Source: Bacteroidales bacterium
GTDB lineage: Bacteria; Bacteroidota; Bacteroidia; Bacteroidales; UBA3824
Direction: 5' to 3'
NCBI GenBank assembly: GCA_017530465.1
Contig: JAFXMJ010000455.1
Coordinates: 1-5,489, forward strand
DNA length: 5,489 nt
Shown here: piece by piece, positions 1 to 5,489 of the stretch
Position numbering within the stretch: the stretch's first letter is position 1
Layout of the letters: each line of letters opens with the position of its first letter
Position numbers and translations under genes: made by a program
The notes under the pieces: generated by a model
What the model saw: only the letters and a program-made list of their open reading frames with translations
Told to the model about the DNA's origin: nothing
The model's database searches: none

Positions 1-384
1 ACCACTCCCAAGGATTTTGACGTAATGGTAACAGAAAACACATTCGGCGACATCCTCACCGACGAGGCTTCTGTAATCACCGGCTCAATGGGCTTGATGC
101 CGAGCGCATCTATTGGCGTTTACACATCGCTCTTCGAGCCTATCCACGGTTCTTACCCGCAGGCAGCCGGCAAAAACATCGCTAACCCGATGGCTGCAAT
201 CCTCTCCGCCGCAATGTTGCTCGAGACTGGCTTCGGTCTCAAGGAAGAGGCTCAGATTGTCACCGACGCTGTCAACAAGGCACTCGCCGACAACATCCGC
301 ACCGAGGACATCGCCGAAGGCAAGGCTTACGGCACCAAGGAAGTGGGCGACTACATCGAGAAGTGCATCTTGGAGACCAAGTAA
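1..384 (+). CDS. leuB: 3-isopropylmalate dehydrogenase, C-terminal part (5' end outside window)
   Basis: LeuB oxidises and decarboxylates 3-isopropylmalate to 2-oxoisocaproate with NAD+ in cytoplasmic leucine biosynthesis. The open frame enters at base 1 and ends at TAA 382-384, leaving 127 residues of a protein that is usually about 350 long. Seen: the TENTFGDILTDEAS segment (fragment residues 11-24), whose two aspartates (17 and 21) match the Mg2+ ligands of the isopropylmalate/isocitrate dehydrogenase family; the EPIHGSYPQAAGKNIANP segment (about 47-64), matching the NAD-binding HGSAPDIAGKGIANP loop; and the closing RTEDIA stretch. The tail after this loop fits LeuB better than isocitrate or tartrate dehydrogenase. 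Third codon positions are mostly G or C; the 60 bases from 61 hold about 55% GC. No frameshift is visible. By inference this is the last gene of a leu operon to the left, since a terminator follows at 422. Confidence 0.95.
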   Translation, partial: TTPKDFDVMVTENTFGDILTDEASVITGSMGLMPSASIGVYTSLFEPIHGSYPQAAGKNIANPMAAILSAAMLLETGFGLKEEAQIVTDAVNKALADNIRTEDIAEGKAYGTKEVGDYIEKCILETK

Positions 385-389
385 GAGAC

Positions 390-407
390 GGCAATAGCGC
401 AATTGCC
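390..407 (+). other. small hairpin just after leuB stop
   Basis: GGCAAT (390-395) and ATTGCC (402-407) form a 6-bp inverted repeat around a 6-base loop, starting five bases after the leuB stop. No T-run follows directly, so it is unlikely to terminate by itself. It may protect the 3' end of the leuB transcript or be chance. Confidence 0.3.
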
Positions 408-421
408 ACCTTAATAAAATA

Positions 422-471
422 AACCCTGAACATCATTGCCGTAAAAAGGCTGGTGTTCAGGGTTGTTTTTT
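422..471. terminator. bidirectional intrinsic terminator between leuB and the convergent membrane-protein gene
   Basis: AACCCTGAACA (422-432) and TGTTCAGGGTT (454-464) are a perfect 11-bp inverted repeat; the 21-base loop contains a further GCC/GGC pairing (438-440 with 448-450). On the + strand six T's follow at 466-471, ideal for ending leuB. On the - strand the hairpin is followed by TTTATTTTATTAA, which can act as a weaker U-rich tail for the convergent gene ending at 526. Its position between two convergent stop codons fits a shared terminator. Confidence 0.88.
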
Positions 472-525
472 GATAGCAAACTTTTGTTCTTGACAACGCC
501 TCTATACTTCAGAGACGGCTGCATT

Positions 526-3500
526 TTAGCTTGGGGTCACCGCCATCATCATCGCACGGTTGTTTTCATCGAGGATGTAGGGGATGATGTCGGTCTCGCG
601 GATGAGGGTGTTGAAATATTCAAACCTGTTGATTGCCAATATGTCTGAATCTTTATTTGCGTACAATGTCTTGATGTCGTGGTCGAGGTTGAAGCCCTTG
701 GTGATGACATCGTTTTTGACGAACGACACCTCGCCAACCAGCACCAACTTGCATGTCAGGATACCTTTTTCAACAATATATACCGTCTCGTCATCGACAT
801 TGAACTCCTCGTCTTTTTTCAACGAATGAATCTCAATGTGCTTTGCCAACTTTGCGAGCAGATACTCCGGCACGTTGAAAAATAGCGGTTGCTTCTTGAG
901 GTGCTTAATCTTGTCGATGAGCGTCGGCTGCCCAGCCTTGAGCGTCGCATACAGAAGCTGCTTGTCGGACGACATATTGGTGAGGTAGTCGGAACACTTG
1001 AGCGGGTTTTCCTCATAGATGATTTTTGCCGCCGTGGAGTACACCATTTCGTCGGTGTGATAGAGGCACAGAAACATCTCATCGGGCATTTCGCTCTTAC
1101 GAATCTTTGCGAGGAGATCCTTGATGTTGGATTTCACCCACAATTTCAAATCCTTATAATCGAGTGCGCTCGATGTAACATCGTCTGACGTCTTTGCCTT
1201 GTGCTGCTTGCCGAGAAGTTCCACGGCGCGAGCCACAGTCCAGGTCTCAAGCTTGGAATAGTCGCGCTTGATAATATCTTTCAGGCGGTCTTCGAGCGAC
1301 ATCTCGCGCTGCGGGAAAAAGTCGCCGAGCTTCTTGATTTTTTGCACGGTAGAGAGGTCGTCAAAGAGCGGCTTTATCAACTGCTTGATTTCCTGCGGGA
1401 AGTTGTTGTCGATGATTTCCACGGCAAAGATGTTGTTTTTGCCGATGATGGTCTTCTGAATGAGGTTAATAAGGCGCGGCTCGTTGAGAAGGCTCAGGAG
1501 ATTAAACAGGTTTTCAATGCTGTTGGTGCGCTCGAGGTCGAGGCTCTGCACGAGTTTGAGCGTATTTTTCTCATCTTCAATGTCGTTGAGGCACGCCATC
1601 ACCCAGACGATATTTTCCACAGTCTCGTTGATTTTCTGCTTGATGGTGAGGATGTCCCTCTCGTCTGTAGCCTGGAATTTGCAGAAATACAACGCCGCAA
1701 TCACAGCCTGCTGAATGTCGCGGTTGGGATAGTTGATGTTGTTCATCAGCGACGCCCTCGCCGGAGCCGAACCAAACTTGGCGTACAACTCGATGATTCT
1801 GAGCAAAATAGACGGAGGCTGCATGCTCTTCTCAAAATATTCGTTGAGCGCAGGCAGCACCTTGTCGCCTATGTCGAGAAGAACATTCTCAGCAGTATTG
1901 TAATATTCGGGCGATTCGAGCAGCGAGATGAGCTTATTGATCATCTTGGGCGTGCGGAGGTTGCCCGCAAGAGTAATCGCCGCCGACTTGACATTGCGGT
2001 CGGTATTGTCCAAAAGCATCGATATGACATCCTCATTGAGGAGCGAATCGTTTTTGAAGAGGTACTTGATGAGCTTTATCTTGTCAGAGACATACGGACT
2101 TGCCACGAGTGCGTCAATCTCCTCTTTCTCGGGCTTCTTGCTGAGACCGGTGAACGAGAGATAGTTTTGTGCGCGCTCGGCAAGCAGACGGATTTCGGGG
2201 TTTTTGGTGTTTTGGAACAATGTGCCACACGCCGTGGCAAGCCTTGAACGCCACGTGGGGTCGATATTGCGCAATACAGCCTTCTCCACCACCTCGTCGT
2301 TGGATTCGAGGAGCTGCGCGGCGTAACTTTCGAGACTCCTTGGCGCGGTCTCCGAGAGTATCATCACCGCCATACGCTGGATGTTGGGATTGTTGACCTT
2401 GATGTACTTGCGCAACAATTCCGGGCCGTACATACTCTTGTTGAGGTCGCGGCGGTTGTCTTTGCTAAAATCTTTGGAAATCTTGTTGATGGTAGCCTTG
2501 TAACTCTCGTACAACTTCATACTGCTGATGACCCACGCCACAAGTATCGGGATGAAGAACAGCATAAAATACTTGAAGTCGTATTCGCCTCTCAGAGTGA
2601 TGATGGTATTAACGGCAAGCAACACCACGCCCGCGATACCTGTCGAAAACTGCTGTACCACACCCACTTTGGTCTGCACGGCGGCTTTTTCCTCGTCGGG
2701 CAGAGGCTGGTAGAGGATATTGAAGGCAGGGTCGTCGAGACCACGGCGCAAGATACGCTCCTGAGATTTGTTGAGGGTGATAAGTATCAAGAATACAATA
2801 CTTTCCACAGAGGTCAATCCAACAATTGCGGCAAGTGTCGTCACAACGACCATACTTATTGGCAATATCAATAGACCCAACTTGACGCCATATCTACTCA
2901 AAATCCTCGCCGAGAAGAACGACAATAGCAATTCGCCTATCTTCAATCCACCATAGACCAAGGTCAAGAACTTCGGAGTATTTTCGGGCGCAATCTGTAT
3001 CTTGACAGTGGAAAGGAACGAGAAGTCCGTTACATAAATAATTGTCATTGAGAGTGTTGCACAGATAAAGATAAAGCGGTAGTAGCTGCTTTTCTTAATC
3101 AAATCGAGGAATCCGGTACCATCGTTGGAAGGCTTCAACGACAGAATCTTGCCACCGCCTTCCTGTTTTTTCTTTTCGAGTTGGAGGCGTTCCTCGCGGA
3201 GCTTCTGCGGATATTTTTGGTACAATGTTATAAGGGTCACTATACCAATTATAAATCCAAACGCACTGATATACAGCAACGTATATGAATGTGAAATTAC
3301 TTTGCTCAATGCGGGGATTATCAAGTAGCCCATCATTGCCGCCAACACGCCGCCTATACTAAACAGCGCGAAAATCCTCTTTACTTGCACAAGGTTGAGG
3401 AATTTCAACGACAATGCGCCGCACTCTATGCCCACCATAGACAGGAACGGCCACGCCCATATAAACACAAAGGAACTCAGCCACTTAGAATCCACGTGAC

Positions 3501-3822
3501 CGAGCATAATAGGCGATGCAAGCGTGACAACAGTCATAAAAATCAACGCGCCCATAAACAAGGTGCGGCTGTCGATTCGTTTTTGCATCCAGGAGTAAAT
3601 CTGAGTGAAAAGGTATCCGCCGATGCCCGACGCTATGTATGCGTAAGGCAACTGTTCGCTGCCGAAGTGCTTGATAAACTCGGAGTTAGCAGGCGTGAAA
3701 TAGAATGCGCCAGCGAGGCCAAGGAAAAAGGAATGAAGAAACAGCATCAGGAAGATGGGCACTTCCTGCTGCTTCAACTCAAAGTTCTTGACTAAGAAAT
3801 GTGATAATGTTATCTTCTTCAT
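526..3822 (-). CDS. ATP/ADP-translocase-like MFS membrane protein fused to HEAT repeats and a degenerate cyclic-nucleotide-binding-like domain
   Basis: 1098 residues, complete (ATG 3822-3820, TAA 528-526). Residues 1-440 are an MFS transporter domain with about 12 hydrophobic segments (roughly 22-42, 60-78, 88-108, 114-132, 150-172, 181-200, 250-268, 284-305, 313-335, 339-349, 387-409, 416-436) and a charged central loop at 201-245. Its style, including the ERILRRGLDDPAFNILYQPL stretch (355-374) before helix 11, resembles the nucleotide transporter (NTT/Tlc) group. Residues about 463-960 are helical and HEAT-like, clearest at 607-665 and weaker at 465-521, 697-714 and 922-947. Residues about 980-1075 resemble a CRP-type cyclic-nucleotide fold (VYIVEKG at 1014-1020), without the usual phosphate-binding motif. 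By this topology the HEAT and C-terminal parts should be cytoplasmic. Substrate unknown: nucleotide transport is a family-based guess, and a sensor or scaffold role is possible. An in-frame TTG at 3945 would add 41 residues, but it lies inside the predicted promoter, and MKKITLSHF gives a normal N-terminus. Confidence 0.85.
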   Translation of the reverse strand: MKKITLSHFLVKNFELKQQEVPIFLMLFLHSFFLGLAGAFYFTPANSEFIKHFGSEQLPYAYIASGIGGYLFTQIYSWMQKRIDSRTLFMGALIFMTVVTLASPIMLGHVDSKWLSSFVFIWAWPFLSMVGIECGALSLKFLNLVQVKRIFALFSIGGVLAAMMGYLIIPALSKVISHSYTLLYISAFGFIIGIVTLITLYQKYPQKLREERLQLEKKKQEGGGKILSLKPSNDGTGFLDLIKKSSYYRFIFICATLSMTIIYVTDFSFLSTVKIQIAPENTPKFLTLVYGGLKIGELLLSFFSARILSRYGVKLGLLILPISMVVVTTLAAIVGLTSVESIVFLILITLNKSQERILRRGLDDPAFNILYQPLPDEEKAAVQTKVGVVQQFSTGIAGVVLLAVNTIITLRGEYDFKYFMLFFIPILVAWVISSMKLYESYKATINKISKDFSKDNRRDLNKSMYGPELLRKYIKVNNPNIQRMAVMILSETAPRSLESYAAQLLESNDEVVEKAVLRNIDPTWRSRLATACGTLFQNTKNPEIRLLAERAQNYLSFTGLSKKPEKEEIDALVASPYVSDKIKLIKYLFKNDSLLNEDVISMLLDNTDRNVKSAAITLAGNLRTPKMINKLISLLESPEYYNTAENVLLDIGDKVLPALNEYFEKSMQPPSILLRIIELYAKFGSAPARASLMNNINYPNRDIQQAVIAALYFCKFQATDERDILTIKQKINETVENIVWVMACLNDIEDEKNTLKLVQSLDLERTNSIENLFNLLSLLNEPRLINLIQKTIIGKNNIFAVEIIDNNFPQEIKQLIKPLFDDLSTVQKIKKLGDFFPQREMSLEDRLKDIIKRDYSKLETWTVARAVELLGKQHKAKTSDDVTSSALDYKDLKLWVKSNIKDLLAKIRKSEMPDEMFLCLYHTDEMVYSTAAKIIYEENPLKCSDYLTNMSSDKQLLYATLKAGQPTLIDKIKHLKKQPLFFNVPEYLLAKLAKHIEIHSLKKDEEFNVDDETVYIVEKGILTCKLVLVGEVSFVKNDVITKGFNLDHDIKTLYANKDSDILAINRFEYFNTLIRETDIIPYILDENNRAMMMAVTPS

Positions 3823-3831
3823 TGCCTTGTT
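3823..3831 (-). promoter_or_regulatory. weak ribosome-binding region before ATG 3822
   Basis: The mRNA reads ACAACAAGGCA directly before the ATG. AAGG is the only Shine-Dalgarno-like element and lies only two bases from the start, closer than the usual spacing. A weak or absent Shine-Dalgarno with A-rich context is normal in Bacteroidota, so this does not argue against the start. Confidence 0.35.
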
Positions 3832-3832
3832 G

Positions 3833-3858
3833 TTCCCTGATTTTGGGGAAATAGTTCC
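3833..3858 (-). promoter_or_regulatory. two mutually exclusive small hairpins in the leader of the membrane-protein gene
   Basis: In the - strand transcript, TTCC(C) at 3850-3846 can pair either with the upstream GGAA (3858-3855, 4-base loop) or with the downstream GGGAA (3837-3833, 8-base loop). The two partners are part of an imperfect direct repeat, TCAGGAAC / TCAGGGAAC. The second hairpin ends 10 bases before the start codon. The stems are only 4-5 bp, so regulation is speculative. Confidence 0.25.
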
Positions 3859-3942
3859 TGACTTCCTTTTTTGCAATATATATACCGAAAATGTACGATA
3901 TGCTAAAAAAGTTTTTGCAGCAACCAAAAAAATTTCGCGTCC

Positions 3943-3950
3943 CAAAGGTA
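3943..3950 (-). promoter_or_regulatory. Bacteroidota-type -7 promoter element for the membrane-protein gene
   Basis: The - strand reads TACCTTTG, a perfect match to the TAnnTTTG -7 element of Bacteroidota primary-sigma promoters. No clear TTG -33 box is present 19-21 bases upstream; that position falls in a run of T's (3966-3975) preceded by A's, which could act as an A/T-rich upstream element. Transcription would start near 3936-3938, giving a leader of about 115 bases before ATG 3822. It lies in the gap after the hsdR stop, where a promoter would be expected. Confidence 0.5.
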
Positions 3951-3965
3951 AGAATTTTTGACATT

Positions 3966-3982
3966 AAAAAAAAAATTTTTTT
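3966..3982. repeat. A10T7 tract immediately downstream of hsdR
   Basis: Ten A's (3966-3975) are followed by seven T's (3976-3982), one base from the hsdR stop codon (3984-3986). On the - strand it reads A7T10. It could be a poor, purely A/U hairpin with a T tail ending hsdR transcription, intrinsically bent DNA, or the A/T-rich upstream part of the promoter at 3943. There is no GC stem, so I do not call it a terminator. The rest of the 161-base gap 3823-3983 holds only the promoter and leader described separately. Confidence 0.4.
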
Positions 3983-3983
3983 G

Positions 3984-5489
3984 TTAACTCTCACCAAAAT
4001 CCGCCTTCGGTTCGGCAGCCATACGATAATCGTAGTTACCTTTGTTTCGTTTAAAATTTTCGGCTTGCTCAAAGATGGCGCGGAATACGTCGTCGCGGGT
4101 GGCGGGGGGATAGCCGTGTTTGGCAAGGGTGAGTATTATCTGTACCTTCAACTGCGCTTTGATGTCGGCTTTGCGATCCCAATCGATGTACTGTGTTTTG
4201 TCGTCAACCACCTTTTTAACATCTTTGGCAAGGGCAATGTACTGATCTTCGGTGTATTGGTCGAGAAAACCGTAACGCTCTGCCACAGATTTTAATATGT
4301 CGTAAAATGCTTTTACCTCAATGTCGGGAATACCGTCGGGAAGATGGCTGTCGCGCTTGATTTCTTCAAACAAATCTGCCAACTGACTCGCCACTTCGGA
4401 TACAATCTCATCTGCTAAAACAATATCGTCGGAACGGTCGTTGTAGCGGTCGATGATGCCATTGAGACGGTCGGTGAAACTTACTGCCTTTACCTTGTTG
4501 ACCTTTTTTACACAGTTGATAACACGTTTGAGCAACTGCTCCATCAGTTTTACTTTGGTGTTTTTGTAGGGCAGACGTTTCAGTTTGTTCATATACTGCG
4601 ATGCAAGAAGGTCGATTTGCTCGGTGTTGCTGAGGTTCATAGTGTTGATGGCAACCACTTCTTCGGAAATCAGGGCCTCGTTTACCATTTGCAACACGCG
4701 GCGGTTCATCTGCGTGGCGTCGGGCGATTCGCCAGTGGTGGTTTTGTAGATTATGGAACGCACACCGGTAAAGAAATGCACATCGTTGACTTCGTCGCGA
4801 GTAATGCGAGTATCGTTGTTGCAAAGATTGTATGCCGACTTCATTATGGAGGTGTGCTTCATAAAGCGTTTTTCAAGGTCGTCGGTCTGCTGTATTCGCT
4901 CGGCGGCATATTGAAGGGTGTCTAACTGCTGAATGGGCGTTCCCGTAAAGAATTTTGAATAGTCAAACCCATAGAACATACGGCGCAAGAGGTCGAGTTC
5001 GTCTTTGAACAGCGTTACAGCACTGTCGATGGTTTCCAACGGGGTTTCTTCCAAACTTCCGTTGGCATATTTTTTCATTGCGCGGTTAAACTGCTTTTTG
5101 ATGCCAAGGTAATCAACAATCAAACCCTTGTCTTTGCCCGGATAATTGCGGTTGACACGGCTGACTGTCTGAATCAATGTGTGCATTTGCAGCGGCTTGT
5201 AACAATACATAGTGTCGAGGCAAGGCACATCAAAACCCGTTATCCACATATCAACAACGATGGCTATTTTGAAAGGCGATGTTTCGTCTTTGAACTCCGT
5301 GTCGAGATTTTTGCGAGATTCGTCGCTGCCCAAAAGTTTTACAAATTCGGGGTTGTCGTCTTTTTGGCTGATACATACCAATTTGATAGTTTCCTGTGCC
5401 CATTGCGGACGAATGGAAGTAATCTCCTTGTAAATAAGGAAGGCAATCTGACGGGTGGCGCACACAATCATAGCCTTGCCCTTTACGGT
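3984..5489 (-). CDS. hsdR: type I restriction-modification system restriction subunit (HsdR), C-terminal half, 5' end outside window
   Basis: HsdR drives ATP-dependent DNA translocation and cleavage in the HsdR2M2S complex that attacks unmethylated foreign DNA. The frame enters at 5489 (TVKGKAMIV...) and ends at TAA 3986-3984: 501 residues of a protein usually around 1000, so the N-terminal nuclease and helicase motifs I-III lie off the right edge. Seen: the second RecA-like domain, starting with GKAMIVCATRQIA (fragment 4-16); motif V TGFDVP (84-89, bases 5223-5240); motif VI QTVSRVNR (107-114, bases 5148-5171) with its arginine finger; then GLIVDYLGI. After about residue 150 comes a helical C-terminal region whose end (about 385-480, with IDWDRKADIKAQLK and KHGYPPATRDDV) resembles the T1RH-like C-terminal domain (formerly DUF3387), which is thought to contact the methylase core. 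No frameshift is visible. Composition is lower in GC than leuB (about 43% in the 60 bases from 4201), consistent with a mobile defence locus. hsdM and hsdS are expected nearby but are not in view. Confidence 0.93.
   Translation of the reverse strand, partial: TVKGKAMIVCATRQIAFLIYKEITSIRPQWAQETIKLVCISQKDDNPEFVKLLGSDESRKNLDTEFKDETSPFKIAIVVDMWITGFDVPCLDTMYCYKPLQMHTLIQTVSRVNRNYPGKDKGLIVDYLGIKKQFNRAMKKYANGSLEETPLETIDSAVTLFKDELDLLRRMFYGFDYSKFFTGTPIQQLDTLQYAAERIQQTDDLEKRFMKHTSIMKSAYNLCNNDTRITRDEVNDVHFFTGVRSIIYKTTTGESPDATQMNRRVLQMVNEALISEEVVAINTMNLSNTEQIDLLASQYMNKLKRLPYKNTKVKLMEQLLKRVINCVKKVNKVKAVSFTDRLNGIIDRYNDRSDDIVLADEIVSEVASQLADLFEEIKRDSHLPDGIPDIEVKAFYDILKSVAERYGFLDQYTEDQYIALAKDVKKVVDDKTQYIDWDRKADIKAQLKVQIILTLAKHGYPPATRDDVFRAIFEQAENFKRNKGNYDYRMAAEPKADFGES

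Noticed and set aside
497..520. GCCTCT / AGAGACGGC imperfect inverted repeat near the 3' end of the membrane-protein gene
   Set aside because: The stem needs a bulge and no T-run follows on the - strand; the hairpin at 422-464 explains termination better.
385..525. tRNA or small RNA gene in the convergent gap
   Set aside because: No cloverleaf arms, TTCGA loop or promoter seen; the region is accounted for by the terminator.
1201..2247. 348-codon open frame on the + strand inside the membrane-protein gene
   Set aside because: It is exactly codon-aligned antisense to the real gene, so it stays open simply because the sense strand avoids TTA, CTA and TCA codons there. The translation looks like no family I know, and the sense frame has clear domain structure.
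3385..3795. 136-codon + strand open frame opposite the N-terminal helices
   Set aside because: It is antisense to recognisable membrane segments of the real protein, has a low-information translation and no promoter or ribosome-binding signal of its own.
3901..3922. TGCT(A)6G(T)5GCAGCA near-palindrome in the leader
   Set aside because: Only four terminal pairs match before an internal mismatch, and the centre is a plain A/T run with almost no loop; chance in AT-rich DNA is the simpler reading.
4104..4109. G6 run inside hsdR as a phase-variation site
   Set aside because: Six bases is too short for frequent slippage, and it encodes an ordinary Pro-Pro in the KHGYPPATRDD segment of an intact frame.
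4408..4824. 138-codon - strand open frame in another frame within hsdR
   Set aside because: It lies inside the continuous HsdR frame, and its translation is rich in Arg, His, Gln and Ser in the manner of an out-of-frame reading.

Overview
The window looks like a chromosomal piece from a Bacteroidota bacterium, probably order Bacteroidales. The evidence is a perfect TAnnTTTG -7 element (the promoter type read by the Bacteroidota primary sigma factor), a start codon without a strong Shine-Dalgarno, and a long nucleotide-transporter-like MFS protein fused to HEAT repeats, an architecture I associate with this phylum. The genus cannot be fixed from sequence reading alone.

Layout. Bases 1-384 (+) are the last 127 codons of leuB, 3-isopropylmalate dehydrogenase. 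Bases 385-525 are a convergent intergenic region holding a strong hairpin (422-464) with T-rich flanks on both strands, probably a shared bidirectional terminator. Bases 526-3822 (-) encode a complete 1098-residue protein: an N-terminal 12-helix MFS domain of the ATP/ADP-translocase-like type, a long HEAT-repeat region, and a C-terminal domain resembling a degenerate cyclic-nucleotide-binding fold. Bases 3823-3983 are its upstream region, with a likely own promoter (3943-3950), a roughly 115-base leader that can fold in two exclusive ways, and an A10T7 tract. Bases 3984-5489 (-) are the C-terminal 501 residues of HsdR, the ATP-dependent translocase/endonuclease subunit of a type I restriction-modification system, whose 5' part lies beyond the window.

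The three genes do not form one pathway. leuB is biosynthetic and probably ends its own operon to the left. The HsdR fragment is the tail of a defence locus extending to the right. The membrane-HEAT protein sits between them and probably has its own promoter, although readthrough from hsdR is possible because no convincing GC-rich terminator follows hsdR. The most interesting object is this three-part membrane protein, whose substrate and signal are unknown. I see no RNA gene, CRISPR array, insertion sequence or attachment site.
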